NCBI RefSeq assembly: GCF_003999375.1
Contig: NZ_RJLC01000009.1
Coordinates: 1-64,000, forward strand
Source of the DNA: Pseudidiomarina mangrovi
Lineage (GTDB): Bacteria > Pseudomonadota > Gammaproteobacteria > Enterobacterales > Alteromonadaceae
Length of the DNA: 64,000 bases
Direction: 5' to 3'
Below the pieces are notes generated by a model. The model searched no databases. It had not been told where the DNA came from and saw only the letters and a list, made by a program, of their open reading frames with translations. The stretch's first letter is position 1, and each line of letters begins with the position of its first letter. Positions 35,153 through 44,030 of the stretch are shown piece by piece. The position numbers and the translations under genes were made by a program.

Positions 35153-36610
35153 ATGAGCATGTATTTAAATTATTTTGGCTTACATACAACGCCATTTTCG
35201 ATTGCGCCTGATCCTCAGTTTTTGTATCTGAGCGAACGGCATCAGGAGGCGCTGGCGCACTTAAGTTACGGCTTACGTGGCAGTGGTGGGTTTATTTTGC
35301 TTACCGGTGAAGTGGGTACCGGTAAAACCACGGTGTCTCGTGCTTTGCTCGAGCAACTGCCAGAACAGACCAAAACCGCGTTTATTCTTAACCCCATGCT
35401 TAATCAGCAAGAATTGCTGGCGACATTGTGCGATGAGTTTGGTATTCGCTACGCAAAGCGTAACATCACCGACAAAAAGCTCACCGATAAGCTCAGCGAG
35501 TTCCTCTTGAAAGCGCATGCTGAGGGTGAGCAGTGTGTGGTGCTGATTGATGAGGCGCAGCACCTACAACCGCAAGTGCTGGAACAATTGCGGCTATTAA
35601 CCAACTTAGAGACTAATCAGGATAAGTTACTACGCGTGATTCTGATTGGTCAGCCAGAGCTGCAAGATTTGCTTCGACGCCGCGAATTACGTCAGTTGGC
35701 GCAACGAATCACCGCGCGTTATCACTTACTGCCGCTGCAAGCCGCGGATACTGAACGTTATATTAATTACCGGTTACAGGTGGCCGGAGCTCAACGCGGA
35801 CTATTTGATAGCAAAGCCATCGCCTGTGTTCATCAATACAGTGAGGGTATTCCACGCCGTCTGAACCTGCTTTGTGATAGAGCTCTATTGGCTGCTTACA
35901 ATGATCAGCAACAGGTGGTCTCGGCACGGCATATTCGCCTCGCCAGTAAAGAATTAGATGGCCCTACGCCAGCTGGTCAAAACGCAGCTTGGCGGCGCTA
36001 TACAGGCATCGCCGCGCTGCTTGCTGTCACAGCGGTGGTGGGCTGGCAATTACCACAATGGTTGGCGACCAGTGACAGTTCCACCAGCAGTGTGAGCCAG
36101 CCGCTAAGTCATCAGATCGAACAACCGACTAGTACTGATCCACTGCTCGCCTTGACGCGCAGCTGGCAATTACCCAAGCCGCCGCTTGATCAACCGCTGT
36201 GCCAATGGGTAGAAGACTATCAACTCGGCTGTTTAGAAGGGCGCTTGCGCTTTGATCAGCTGCAACGGATCAATTACCCCGTGTTATTGCGGCTTGCCGA
36301 TGGCAGCATGCAGTTGGTTAGTAACCCAGCGGCAACCCCCGATGCCAACTGGAACGGTGAGTACGTGTTGTTTTGGCAGTTACCACCGGGTTATTTAAAT
36401 GCTGATGAAAGTATTTATCAGCAGTGGCTGGCGCGCGGATTAGCGCGCTTTGGCGCCGATAGTAGTGCATCGTTAGCACTGCAGTTACGCACCATTCAAG
36501 TGCAAGCTGGGCTGCCCATCACCGAGCAGTTAGATGGTCCAACCTTGGCATGGTTGAGTGCCCAATTACTCACTACTGGACCGCGTATTCAGTCGCGTGT
36601 AGAGGAATAA
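35153..36610 (+). CDS. gspA: ExeA/GspA-type AAA ATPase with peptidoglycan-binding domain
   Basis: GspA (ExeA) with GspB helps place the type II secretion outer-membrane secretin through the peptidoglycan. The N-terminal signature YFGLHTTPFSIAPDP is followed by Walker A GEVGTGKTT (residues 52-60) and Walker B VVLIDEAQ (about 125-132), a single membrane segment at about 281-300, and a C-terminal peptidoglycan-binding-like repeat (about 435-480, QVQAGLPITEQLDGPTLAWL). I chose the ATG at 35153 because an upstream TTG is unlikely; the next ATG is six bases later. MshM-type pilus ATPases share the N-terminus, but the C-terminal domain and the gspB neighbour favour GspA. No other gsp gene is nearby. 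Confidence 0.87.
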   Translation: MSMYLNYFGLHTTPFSIAPDPQFLYLSERHQEALAHLSYGLRGSGGFILLTGEVGTGKTTVSRALLEQLPEQTKTAFILNPMLNQQELLATLCDEFGIRYAKRNITDKKLTDKLSEFLLKAHAEGEQCVVLIDEAQHLQPQVLEQLRLLTNLETNQDKLLRVILIGQPELQDLLRRRELRQLAQRITARYHLLPLQAADTERYINYRLQVAGAQRGLFDSKAIACVHQYSEGIPRRLNLLCDRALLAAYNDQQQVVSARHIRLASKELDGPTPAGQNAAWRRYTGIAALLAVTAVVGWQLPQWLATSDSSTSSVSQPLSHQIEQPTSTDPLLALTRSWQLPKPPLDQPLCQWVEDYQLGCLEGRLRFDQLQRINYPVLLRLADGSMQLVSNPAATPDANWNGEYVLFWQLPPGYLNADESIYQQWLARGLARFGADSSASLALQLRTIQVQAGLPITEQLDGPTLAWLSAQLLTTGPRIQSRVEE

Positions 36611-36616
36611 CTTGTT

Positions 36617-37312
36617 ATGTCATCGGTTTTAAAAGCGCTGCGTGAGCAATCATCACCGTTATTACAACAACCAGCCCCAATTTGGTTGAGTTCTGCCCCA
36701 GCCAGTAAACCGGCACGATGGTGGTGGGTGGCGGTGCTGGTGCTGTTGGTGTTGGCGGTAAGCAGTTATTACTCGTGGTCGAGAGCAACTCGCACTATCG
36801 AGCCGGCCAGTCAATTGCCGGTGGCTGTGGATGAGCCGGTTGGGCGCTATGAACTGGGTCGTGGCACGGTTATCAAGGCACCTAAGTGGGAAATAGTCAG
36901 TACTGATGTGACCCAACCCATCGAGCAACGCCAACAACCGCGTCAACCGCAGCTCGATGTGCAGCAAGGTATTGACTTACAGCAGGTATCGCCAGAGCTG
37001 TTGGCTGCATTTGAAGAGGCTGTGGCGGCACAGAAAAGCGATCAGCCGCTTACCACACAACAATCGGTGCTCCCTGCTATCGCTGAGTTAGCCGGTGAAT
37101 TACGCCAACAGATCCCATCCTTTAGTTACGACTCACACCAGTATTCATCGCGCGATAGCGCCCGCAATGTCACCTTCTCAGGTCAACGCTTACGAGAAGG
37201 CGAAGTCTGGCAGGGGCTTACTATCATGCAAATTACCCCAACCCATGTGGTACTGTCGCGAAACATGGTGGCTTTTCAACAACCCGCCTTGGAAGACTGG
37301 ACAAGACCCTAA
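36617..37312 (+). CDS. gspB: General secretion pathway protein B (ExeB/GspB)
   Basis: This 231-residue protein begins MSSVLKALR, the typical GspB opening, has a short cytoplasmic N-terminus, one membrane segment (about residues 36-54) and a periplasmic part ending in a conserved C-terminal GspB domain (SFSYDSHQYSS, then LREGEVWQGL and VVLSRNMVAFQQPALEDW). It works with GspA in secretin assembly. The ATG lies six bases after the gspA stop, with an AGAGGA upstream, so the pair is co-translated. Confidence 0.87.
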   Translation: MSSVLKALREQSSPLLQQPAPIWLSSAPASKPARWWWVAVLVLLVLAVSSYYSWSRATRTIEPASQLPVAVDEPVGRYELGRGTVIKAPKWEIVSTDVTQPIEQRQQPRQPQLDVQQGIDLQQVSPELLAAFEEAVAAQKSDQPLTTQQSVLPAIAELAGELRQQIPSFSYDSHQYSSRDSARNVTFSGQRLREGEVWQGLTIMQITPTHVVLSRNMVAFQQPALEDWTRP

Positions 37313-37374
37313 TAGATCTGTTATTAAAACACCTGTTTAAATCTTCTGTTTGATTTACTGCTAGAGGTGTTGTG

Positions 37375-39150
37375 ATGGCTGACTATCGTGTTCCCCGTGA
37401 AGATATGCAATTTGTGCTGCAAGAGGTGTTTCGTGTGCAAGACGATTGGGCCCAGTTTGCCCAATTGGCCGACTTGGATATGGAAACCGCGGTCGCTATC
37501 ATTGACGAAAGTGCCAAACTCGCCGAGGGGTTAATTGCTCCTAATGCCCGTGCTGCCGATGAAGAGGGGGTGCAGTTTCGTGATGGCGTGGTCACCACTC
37601 CTGCAGGCTACAAAGAAAACTTCCGCCAACTTGCTGAAGGCGGTTGGGTTGGCGTTACTGCCAATCCAGAGTACGGTGGCATGGGTCTGCCGAAGTCTAT
37701 CTCAGCGCAATACGAAGAAATTCTCTGCTCGGCCGACATCTCCTTCTCGCTGTATCCGGGCTTGACCGCCGGCGCCATCATGACGCTCGATTTGCACGCC
37801 AGTGATAGCCTTAAAGACCTTTACTTACCGAAACTGATCAGTGGTGAGTGGACCGGTACCATGTGTTTGACGGAGCCGCACGCTGGGACTGACTTAGGCA
37901 TTATTCGTAGTAAAGCGATTCCGGCCGCCGATGGCAGCTTCAACATCAGCGGTACCAAGATTTTTATCACCGGCGGCGAGCACGACCTAGTCGATAACAT
38001 TATTCATTTGGTGTTGGCTAAGTTACCCGATGCCCCGGCTGGCTCTAAAGGCATTAGTTTGTTCTTGGTACCAAAGTTTTTGCCACAAGCCGACGGTACC
38101 GTAGGCCAGCGAAATGCGGTGAGCTGTGGCTCAATTGAGCACAAAATGGGGATTCATGCCTCGGCTACCTGTGTGATGAACTTTGATGGTGCCACCGGTT
38201 GGTTGATTGGCGAGCCGCACAAAGGCTTAGCAGCGATGTTTACTATGATGAACTACGAGCGCTTGGGGGTGGGTATCCAGGGTCTTGGTGCGGCCGCGCG
38301 GTCATATCAGAATGCTTTAGAATATGCCAATGACCGTCTGCAAGGGCGCGGCGCAAAAGCTACTCGAGCGACCAGCAAAGAAGCGGATCCATTAATTGTG
38401 CATGGCGATATTCGCCGCATGTTGTTAACCATGAAAGCCTTTGTGGAAGGCGGTCGGGCGTTCTCAACCTATGTTGGGCAGCAGCTCGATATTGCCAAAT
38501 ACAGCGGTAACGACGCCCAGCGTCAGCGTGCGGATGATTTAGTGCAGCTATTAACCCCAGTGGCTAAGGCCTTTATCACTGATACCGGCCTCGAAACCAC
38601 TATTATCGGCCAACAGATTTTTGGTGGTCATGGCTTTGTGCGTGAGTGGGGACAAGAGCAACTAGTGCGTGATTGCCGCATTGCGCAGATTTATGAAGGC
38701 ACTAACGGTATTCAATCGCTCGACTTATTAGGGCGTAAAATAGCCGGTTCGGGTGGCAAATTACTGCAGCCGTTACTGGCCGATATCGCCGCGTTGTTGG
38801 CACAACCAAGCCAGCAGCTGAGCTCCGAATATCAGCAGTTAGCCGATGCTGTGACATTGCTTGAGCGCGTTACCAAGCAGATTTTGAGCCAAGTGCACAG
38901 TGATGAGAACATCATCAACAGCGTGGCGGTAGAGTATCTACATTTGGTTGGTTATGTTTGCTATGGCTATATGTGGTTGCGTATGGCTGCAGCTGCCGAG
39001 CCATTGCAGGGCGAGCGCCCACAATTAAGTAGTAAGGTGAAGACGGCGCGGTTCTATTTTGCCCGCATCATGCCGCGTATTCACAGTTTGGCTGCCACCA
39101 TTGCTGATGGCAGCTCATCACTGTACGACCACGAGCTGGGCGAGTTTTAA
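37375..39150 (+). CDS. Acyl-CoA dehydrogenase (long, DmdC/FadE-like class)
   Basis: An FAD enzyme that introduces a 2,3 double bond into acyl-CoA, passing electrons to ETF. The flavin and substrate motifs CLTEPHAGTDL (about 165) and TKIFITGGEH, and the QIYEGTNGIQ segment after the catalytic base are clear. The 591 residues, with an extra C-terminal helical domain, match the class that includes 3-methylmercaptopropionyl-CoA dehydrogenase (DmdC) and similar beta-oxidation enzymes; substrate cannot be assigned. I use the ATG at 37375, with AGAGGTG upstream, rather than the GTG three bases earlier. It converges on putA with a four-base overlap. Confidence 0.9.
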   Translation: MADYRVPREDMQFVLQEVFRVQDDWAQFAQLADLDMETAVAIIDESAKLAEGLIAPNARAADEEGVQFRDGVVTTPAGYKENFRQLAEGGWVGVTANPEYGGMGLPKSISAQYEEILCSADISFSLYPGLTAGAIMTLDLHASDSLKDLYLPKLISGEWTGTMCLTEPHAGTDLGIIRSKAIPAADGSFNISGTKIFITGGEHDLVDNIIHLVLAKLPDAPAGSKGISLFLVPKFLPQADGTVGQRNAVSCGSIEHKMGIHASATCVMNFDGATGWLIGEPHKGLAAMFTMMNYERLGVGIQGLGAAARSYQNALEYANDRLQGRGAKATRATSKEADPLIVHGDIRRMLLTMKAFVEGGRAFSTYVGQQLDIAKYSGNDAQRQRADDLVQLLTPVAKAFITDTGLETTIIGQQIFGGHGFVREWGQEQLVRDCRIAQIYEGTNGIQSLDLLGRKIAGSGGKLLQPLLADIAALLAQPSQQLSSEYQQLADAVTLLERVTKQILSQVHSDENIINSVAVEYLHLVGYVCYGYMWLRMAAAAEPLQGERPQLSSKVKTARFYFARIMPRIHSLAATIADGSSSLYDHELGEF

Positions 39151-42100
39151 TCGCCCAGTGACAACAAGGTTGCGTTGCCACCAACAGCAGTAATGTTGTT
39201 GGTGCGCGTTTTCTCGGTGACAAAGCGGGTTAGGTAGTGCGGGCCACCAGCTTTCGGGCCAGTACCTGACATACCACGGCCACCGAACGGCTGCACGCCA
39301 ACCACAGCACCGACTTGGTTACGGTTGATATAGACGTTACCGACTTCCATGCGGCGCGCAATATCCATCGCGAAGGTTTCGTTACGGCTGTGAATACCGA
39401 AGGTTAAGCCGTAGCCAGTATTATTGATGCTCTCAATCACCTGGTCCAATTCGTCGGTTTTGTAGCGGATCACGTGCAAAATTGGGCCAAAGTTTTCTTT
39501 CACCAACTGCTGAATGCTGTCAATTTCGATGGCGGTTGGCGCCACGAAAATACCGCCTTCAGTGTACTCAGGCATGTTAGCGCGAGCAATTAAGCGGCCA
39601 GCTTGGGTAATGTCGGCAACGTGGCGCTCAAGGTTGGTTTTGGCGACACCGTCAATCACTGGGCCCACATCGGTTTCATGCAACATCGGGTCGCCAACGC
39701 TCAACTCCGCCATAGCACCTTTTAGCAAGTCGATAACGCGGTCGGCGATGTCGTCTTGCACGAACAGTACCCGTAACGCTGAACAGCGCTGACCGGCGCT
39801 CTTAAAGGCGCTGCCAACAATGTCCGTAACCGCCTGCTCAGGTAGTGCAGTGGAATCGATCAACATGGCGTTTTGACCGCCTGTTTCGGCAATCAATGGC
39901 ACAATGGCACGAGTGCGTGCGGCCAGTGCGCGGTTAATGGCCTGTGCGGTATAGGTTGAACCGGTAAAGCACACGCCACCGATTTCTTCTTGTGACACCA
40001 AGAACGAGCCAACTTCAGCGCCGCTACCTGGAATGAAATGCAACACATCGCCTGGGATACCAGCCTCTAAAGCCAACTGCACAGCACGGAAGGCGATAAA
40101 GCCAGTCTGTTCTGCTGGTTTAGCGATTACGCAGTTACCGGTGACAAGAGCTGCAGCCACTTGGCCTAAGAAAATGGCTAATGGGAAGTTCCATGGGCTG
40201 ATACAAATAAAGGTACCGCGGCCTTCCAAGAATAGTTCGTTGGTTTCGCCGGTTGGCCCTGGTAACTTGGTTTCTTTGCCCATCAAGGTACGTGCCTGAC
40301 CGGCGTAGTAGCGGCAGAAATCCACTGCTTCACGCACTTCGTCAATGCCGTCTTGCAGGGTTTTACCGGCTTCAAGCGTACATAAAGCGATCAGCTCGTT
40401 ACGATTCGCTTCGAGCAGGTCAGCTAGTTTGTCGAGTGCTGCTGCACGTACTTCAACATCGGTATCACGCCAGCGGCGGAAAGCCGCGTTGGCGCTTTGC
40501 AAGGCTTGTTCAGCCAAGGCTTTATCGGCAAAACACATAGTTCCGATATGACGGCTCATGTTTTGTGGGCTATGAATCGCTACTTGGTGATGCGCATCAA
40601 TCACATCACCATTGACGATGGGGCCACCATGCCATTGGCTGTCGGTGTATTGTTGAACCGCGGCAAAGAAATCATCTGCTTGTGAGTGAATGTTCATGTT
40701 CAATCCTAACGAGTTTTTACGGTCGCTGAAAATCTGCGACGGCAGCGGTATTTTGCTGTTGTAGAAAGTAGGGTAGTTGGCAACCGTGCTGAGCGGGTGC
40801 TGAATGAGTTCGTCTACCGGCGTATTCGGGTCCACTAACTTATGCACAAACGAGGTGTTAGCACCGTTTTCAAGCAAGCGGCGCACCAGGTAGGGTAGCA
40901 AGTCTTTATGCGCACCGACCGGGGCGTAAATGCGCACCGTGGTATTCGGCTGTTGCTCCAGCAGGGTATCGTACAAGTCATGACCCATGCCGTGCAGACG
41001 CTGGAACTCGAGTGCCCGTTGCTGCTTGTTCAAATTCATAATAGCCACTACGGTTTGCGCATTGTGGGTAGCAAACTGCGGGTAAATCGCGCCATCGGTG
41101 GCACTGCTCAGTAAGAAATGCGCACAGGCTAAATACGATAAGTCGGTGTTAGCTTTACGGGTGAATACCGGATAAGCCGGTAAACCGTGCACCTGAGAAT
41201 GCTTGATTTCAGTATCCCAATAAGCACCTTTCACTAAACGCACCGGGATCTCATCACCGCAGTCACGGGCCAAAGCGGTGATCCAGCACAGCACCGGCAA
41301 CGCGCGTTTTGAGTAGGCTTGTACCACTAAGCCAAATAACGGCCAGCCTTTGGTGACGCCGCTCCGATAAATCTTTTCAAACAGTTCTAACGATAGCTCT
41401 AAGCGGTCGGCTTCTTCGGCATCGATACTCACGCCAACGTTAGCTTGCTTGGCTAATTTAACCAGCTCTAACACACTGCTGTAGAGCTCTTCCATGACCC
41501 GCGCTTTATTGGCGGTGTCATAGCGCGGATGCAGCGCCGATAGCTTGATAGAAATAGTGGGCCGCGGTGCTTTCGGGTTATTGAAGTTTTGCTTCGCGAC
41601 TACCTGGATCGAGTTGACGTAGTCAGCATGGTAACGCTTGGCATCAGCCATGGTTAACGCTGCTTCACCGAGCATATCGTAAGAGTGGGTATAGCCCTTA
41701 TCGCGGTTTTTGATGCTATTTTTCAATGCTTCTTCAATGGTGCGCCCGAGCACAAACTGGGAGCCCATGATTTTCATCGCGGTATAGGTTGCTTGACGCA
41801 CCACCGGCATACCCACGCGCTTCACTAAACGGCGAAATACGCCGCGTGGTGTCGCCATGGGTTGGCCATCGGGGTTAATCATGCCATTGGTCAGCGCAAG
41901 GCTCCACGAGCCTGAGTTCACCAACCACGATGAGCTTTGACCCATGTGCTTTTGCCAATCACCACCAGACAAGCGATCTTGAATCAGGGCATCGGCCGTG
42001 GCGCTATCGGGAATACGCAGCAGCGCTTCAGCTAAACACATCAGGATGATGCCTTCTTTGGTATCTAAGCTGTATTCTTGTAAGAATGCTTCAATACCAC

Positions 42101-42311
42101 CGTTGTGGGCACGCTCACGCACTTGGTTGACCAAGTTGGCGGCCTCAGCAGTCACTGCTTTAACCGTCTCGTCATCGCTAGGAACTAGGGTAAGTAGTTG
42201 TTCTAGATAGGCGTCTTCATCGACCATATAATTATCGGTGATGGCGCGTTGAAGTCGAGCTAGGTCGGCTCCGGTGTACTGCGTTGCAAGTACGTCACTC
42301 GCATTGAACAT
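39147..42311 (-). CDS. putA: Bifunctional proline dehydrogenase / delta-1-pyrroline-5-carboxylate dehydrogenase
   Basis: PutA oxidises proline to glutamate in two steps, channelled between an FAD-dependent proline dehydrogenase barrel (about 120-440, with SIKLSALHPRY and RLVKGAYWD) and an NAD-dependent aldehyde dehydrogenase (about 530-1040, catalytic cysteine in AGQRCSA near 842). The ATG at 42311 has AGGAGA seven bases upstream and gives 1054 residues; a longer in-frame reading adds an unlikely basic leader. The N-terminal ribbon-helix-helix domain by which the 1320-residue E. coli PutA represses its own gene is absent, so another regulator is expected. No putP transporter is adjacent. A good sigma-70 promoter lies upstream. 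Confidence 0.95.
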   Translation of the reverse strand: MFNASDVLATQYTGADLARLQRAITDNYMVDEDAYLEQLLTLVPSDDETVKAVTAEAANLVNQVRERAHNGGIEAFLQEYSLDTKEGIILMCLAEALLRIPDSATADALIQDRLSGGDWQKHMGQSSSWLVNSGSWSLALTNGMINPDGQPMATPRGVFRRLVKRVGMPVVRQATYTAMKIMGSQFVLGRTIEEALKNSIKNRDKGYTHSYDMLGEAALTMADAKRYHADYVNSIQVVAKQNFNNPKAPRPTISIKLSALHPRYDTANKARVMEELYSSVLELVKLAKQANVGVSIDAEEADRLELSLELFEKIYRSGVTKGWPLFGLVVQAYSKRALPVLCWITALARDCGDEIPVRLVKGAYWDTEIKHSQVHGLPAYPVFTRKANTDLSYLACAHFLLSSATDGAIYPQFATHNAQTVVAIMNLNKQQRALEFQRLHGMGHDLYDTLLEQQPNTTVRIYAPVGAHKDLLPYLVRRLLENGANTSFVHKLVDPNTPVDELIQHPLSTVANYPTFYNSKIPLPSQIFSDRKNSLGLNMNIHSQADDFFAAVQQYTDSQWHGGPIVNGDVIDAHHQVAIHSPQNMSRHIGTMCFADKALAEQALQSANAAFRRWRDTDVEVRAAALDKLADLLEANRNELIALCTLEAGKTLQDGIDEVREAVDFCRYYAGQARTLMGKETKLPGPTGETNELFLEGRGTFICISPWNFPLAIFLGQVAAALVTGNCVIAKPAEQTGFIAFRAVQLALEAGIPGDVLHFIPGSGAEVGSFLVSQEEIGGVCFTGSTYTAQAINRALAARTRAIVPLIAETGGQNAMLIDSTALPEQAVTDIVGSAFKSAGQRCSALRVLFVQDDIADRVIDLLKGAMAELSVGDPMLHETDVGPVIDGVAKTNLERHVADITQAGRLIARANMPEYTEGGIFVAPTAIEIDSIQQLVKENFGPILHVIRYKTDELDQVIESINNTGYGLTFGIHSRNETFAMDIARRMEVGNVYINRNQVGAVVGVQPFGGRGMSGTGPKAGGPHYLTRFVTEKTRTNNITAVGGNATLLSLGD

Positions 42312-42365
42312 AGCATCTCCTGAAAGACTCAGCCGGCAGGCTGCAGAGGATAGATTTTGCGCGCA

Positions 42366-42393
42366 AGTATAGGGCTTTTTTAGCGCGCGTAAA
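42366..42393 (-). promoter_or_regulatory. putA: Sigma-70 promoter for putA
   Basis: On the minus strand TTTACG (42393-42388) and TATACT (42371-42366) are separated by 16 bases, 55 bases before the putA ATG. This is the best match to sigma-70 consensus in the putA/ygiF divergent gap. No recognisable operator palindrome overlaps it. Confidence 0.5.
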
Positions 42394-42539
42394 GCCCGTT
42401 TGAACAAAATTTCGCAGTTCTATTCAACGCGCCCACGGTGCATTTTTTGCGCAGCACTGTCAAGCCCATTTCAGTTGACCCGTTGAGTTCCTGCGAGTAC
42501 CGTATGGAACATGAAATTTACACCTCAAAAGGACCCGTT

Positions 42540-44030
42540 GTGAGCCAAGAAGCGGAATTGAAATTGCTGGTTGATAGCAGCCAAGCTGAGCAGGTTTTAA
42601 AACTCTGCCAGCAGCTGGCCAAGGATCTTGATGGTGAACAGATGGAACTGTCCAATCGCTATTTTGATACGGCCGACCTGCGCTTGCGTCAGGCCGGTAT
42701 TGGCTTACGCATCCGTCGCCGTGGTGACCAGTTAGAACAAACGGTCAAATTAGCTGGTGCGGTGATGGGTGGCTTGCACAGTCGGCCAGAATTTAATGTG
42801 CCCATTGAACAAGAGCGTCCAGACCTCAGTCTGTTCAGCCAAGATATTTGGCCGGATGACTTTCCAGCTTTTGAACTACAAGCCGATTTACAGGAAATAT
42901 TCAGTACCGATTTTACCCGCACTTGTTGGCGAATTCCGAGTCAGGATGGGGTCATTGAATTAGCCTTTGATCAAGGCCTGATCAAAGTCGGTGATCAGCA
43001 ACGTGGTATCGCCGAGATCGAACTGGAAGTGCAGGGTGGTGAACTGACTGATGCTTATAAAATGGCACGGCGCTTTATCACTCGTGTGCATGCCCGCACC
43101 GGTACGCTCAGTAAAGCGGCACGGGGTTACCTACTAGCTGGTAAAACCACTTTGGAACCGTGGCCACAAACCGAATTCGTTGAACAACTGCATGGCGACA
43201 ACGTCGGTCAAGGCTTGTATCGCGCCCTGACCTATGGCTTACAGTTTTGGCAGCACCACGATGCCTGCCTCAATGAAACGCCCTCGGTGCGCGCCGTCGC
43301 CGGGATCACCGATGGCATTCGCTTATGCAAGGTGGTGCTGCAGCAACTCGCAGCGTTGGAACTAGATGTGAATGATCACATTGTGCGGCTAGAGCAAATG
43401 CTCGGCCACCTCGGTTGGTTGAGTCGCTACGATGGCTTAACCGAGCTGACCGCTGACGATGGTGCTTATCATCGTGCTTTATCTGAGCATCAAAAGCTCT
43501 ATGACTACATTGTCGAGCAGCAGCAACATGCGGTACAGCTTGAACTGGTACAAAATCTCAGTAAACGCGATGATTATCAGCTGACCTTGTTGGAACTCGG
43601 CGAACTCTGCCAGCAACAGCCGCGTCATCCAGAGCTCATGGAACTAGCGCTGAAACCGTGGGCGACGCAGCGCTTGCGTGACGATTGGCAGCAAGTGATC
43701 ACTTTGTTCAACCGTCAGGATGAACTGCGCCCTGAGCACTATTTGAAGCATTTACCGGTGTTACAAGGCTCACTGCAACTGGGTTACTGTTTGGGCTATC
43801 TGTTTGATGCCGACGACCGCGAAGCTTTTCGTGCGCCGTGGTTGGACATGGTGCGTGGTATTCGCGAAATTATGGCGCTGAAATTATTGCGTGAGGCCAT
43901 CAAAGACACTGATGAAGTGAACACCGACCGCCTTTTGAATTGGCAGACCGTGCAATTAGAATCATTGCTGTATGCCCTAGAACATTCGCGCCGCGCAGCC
44001 TTAAAGCAAGACCCATACTGGGAAGCTTAA
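42540..44030 (+). CDS. ygiF: Inorganic triphosphatase (CYTH-CHAD protein YgiF)
   Basis: The N-terminal CYTH domain (about 1-205) hydrolyses tripolyphosphate with metal help: the ExExK motif is at residues 4-8 (EAELK) and GLRIRRRGDQ, TVKLAG and ELELEVQGG form the tunnel. The C-terminal CHAD domain (about 230-490) is an alpha-helical, histidine-rich polyphosphate-binding domain. I start at GTG 42540, which has AAAAGGA six bases upstream and places ExExK at the very N-terminus as in E. coli; upstream ATGs would add up to 34 non-conserved residues. glnE follows directly, with the stop adjacent to its ATG, the E. coli order. Confidence 0.93.
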   Translation: MSQEAELKLLVDSSQAEQVLKLCQQLAKDLDGEQMELSNRYFDTADLRLRQAGIGLRIRRRGDQLEQTVKLAGAVMGGLHSRPEFNVPIEQERPDLSLFSQDIWPDDFPAFELQADLQEIFSTDFTRTCWRIPSQDGVIELAFDQGLIKVGDQQRGIAEIELEVQGGELTDAYKMARRFITRVHARTGTLSKAARGYLLAGKTTLEPWPQTEFVEQLHGDNVGQGLYRALTYGLQFWQHHDACLNETPSVRAVAGITDGIRLCKVVLQQLAALELDVNDHIVRLEQMLGHLGWLSRYDGLTELTADDGAYHRALSEHQKLYDYIVEQQQHAVQLELVQNLSKRDDYQLTLLELGELCQQQPRHPELMELALKPWATQRLRDDWQQVITLFNRQDELRPEHYLKHLPVLQGSLQLGYCLGYLFDADDREAFRAPWLDMVRGIREIMALKLLREAIKDTDEVNTDRLLNWQTVQLESLLYALEHSRRAALKQDPYWEA

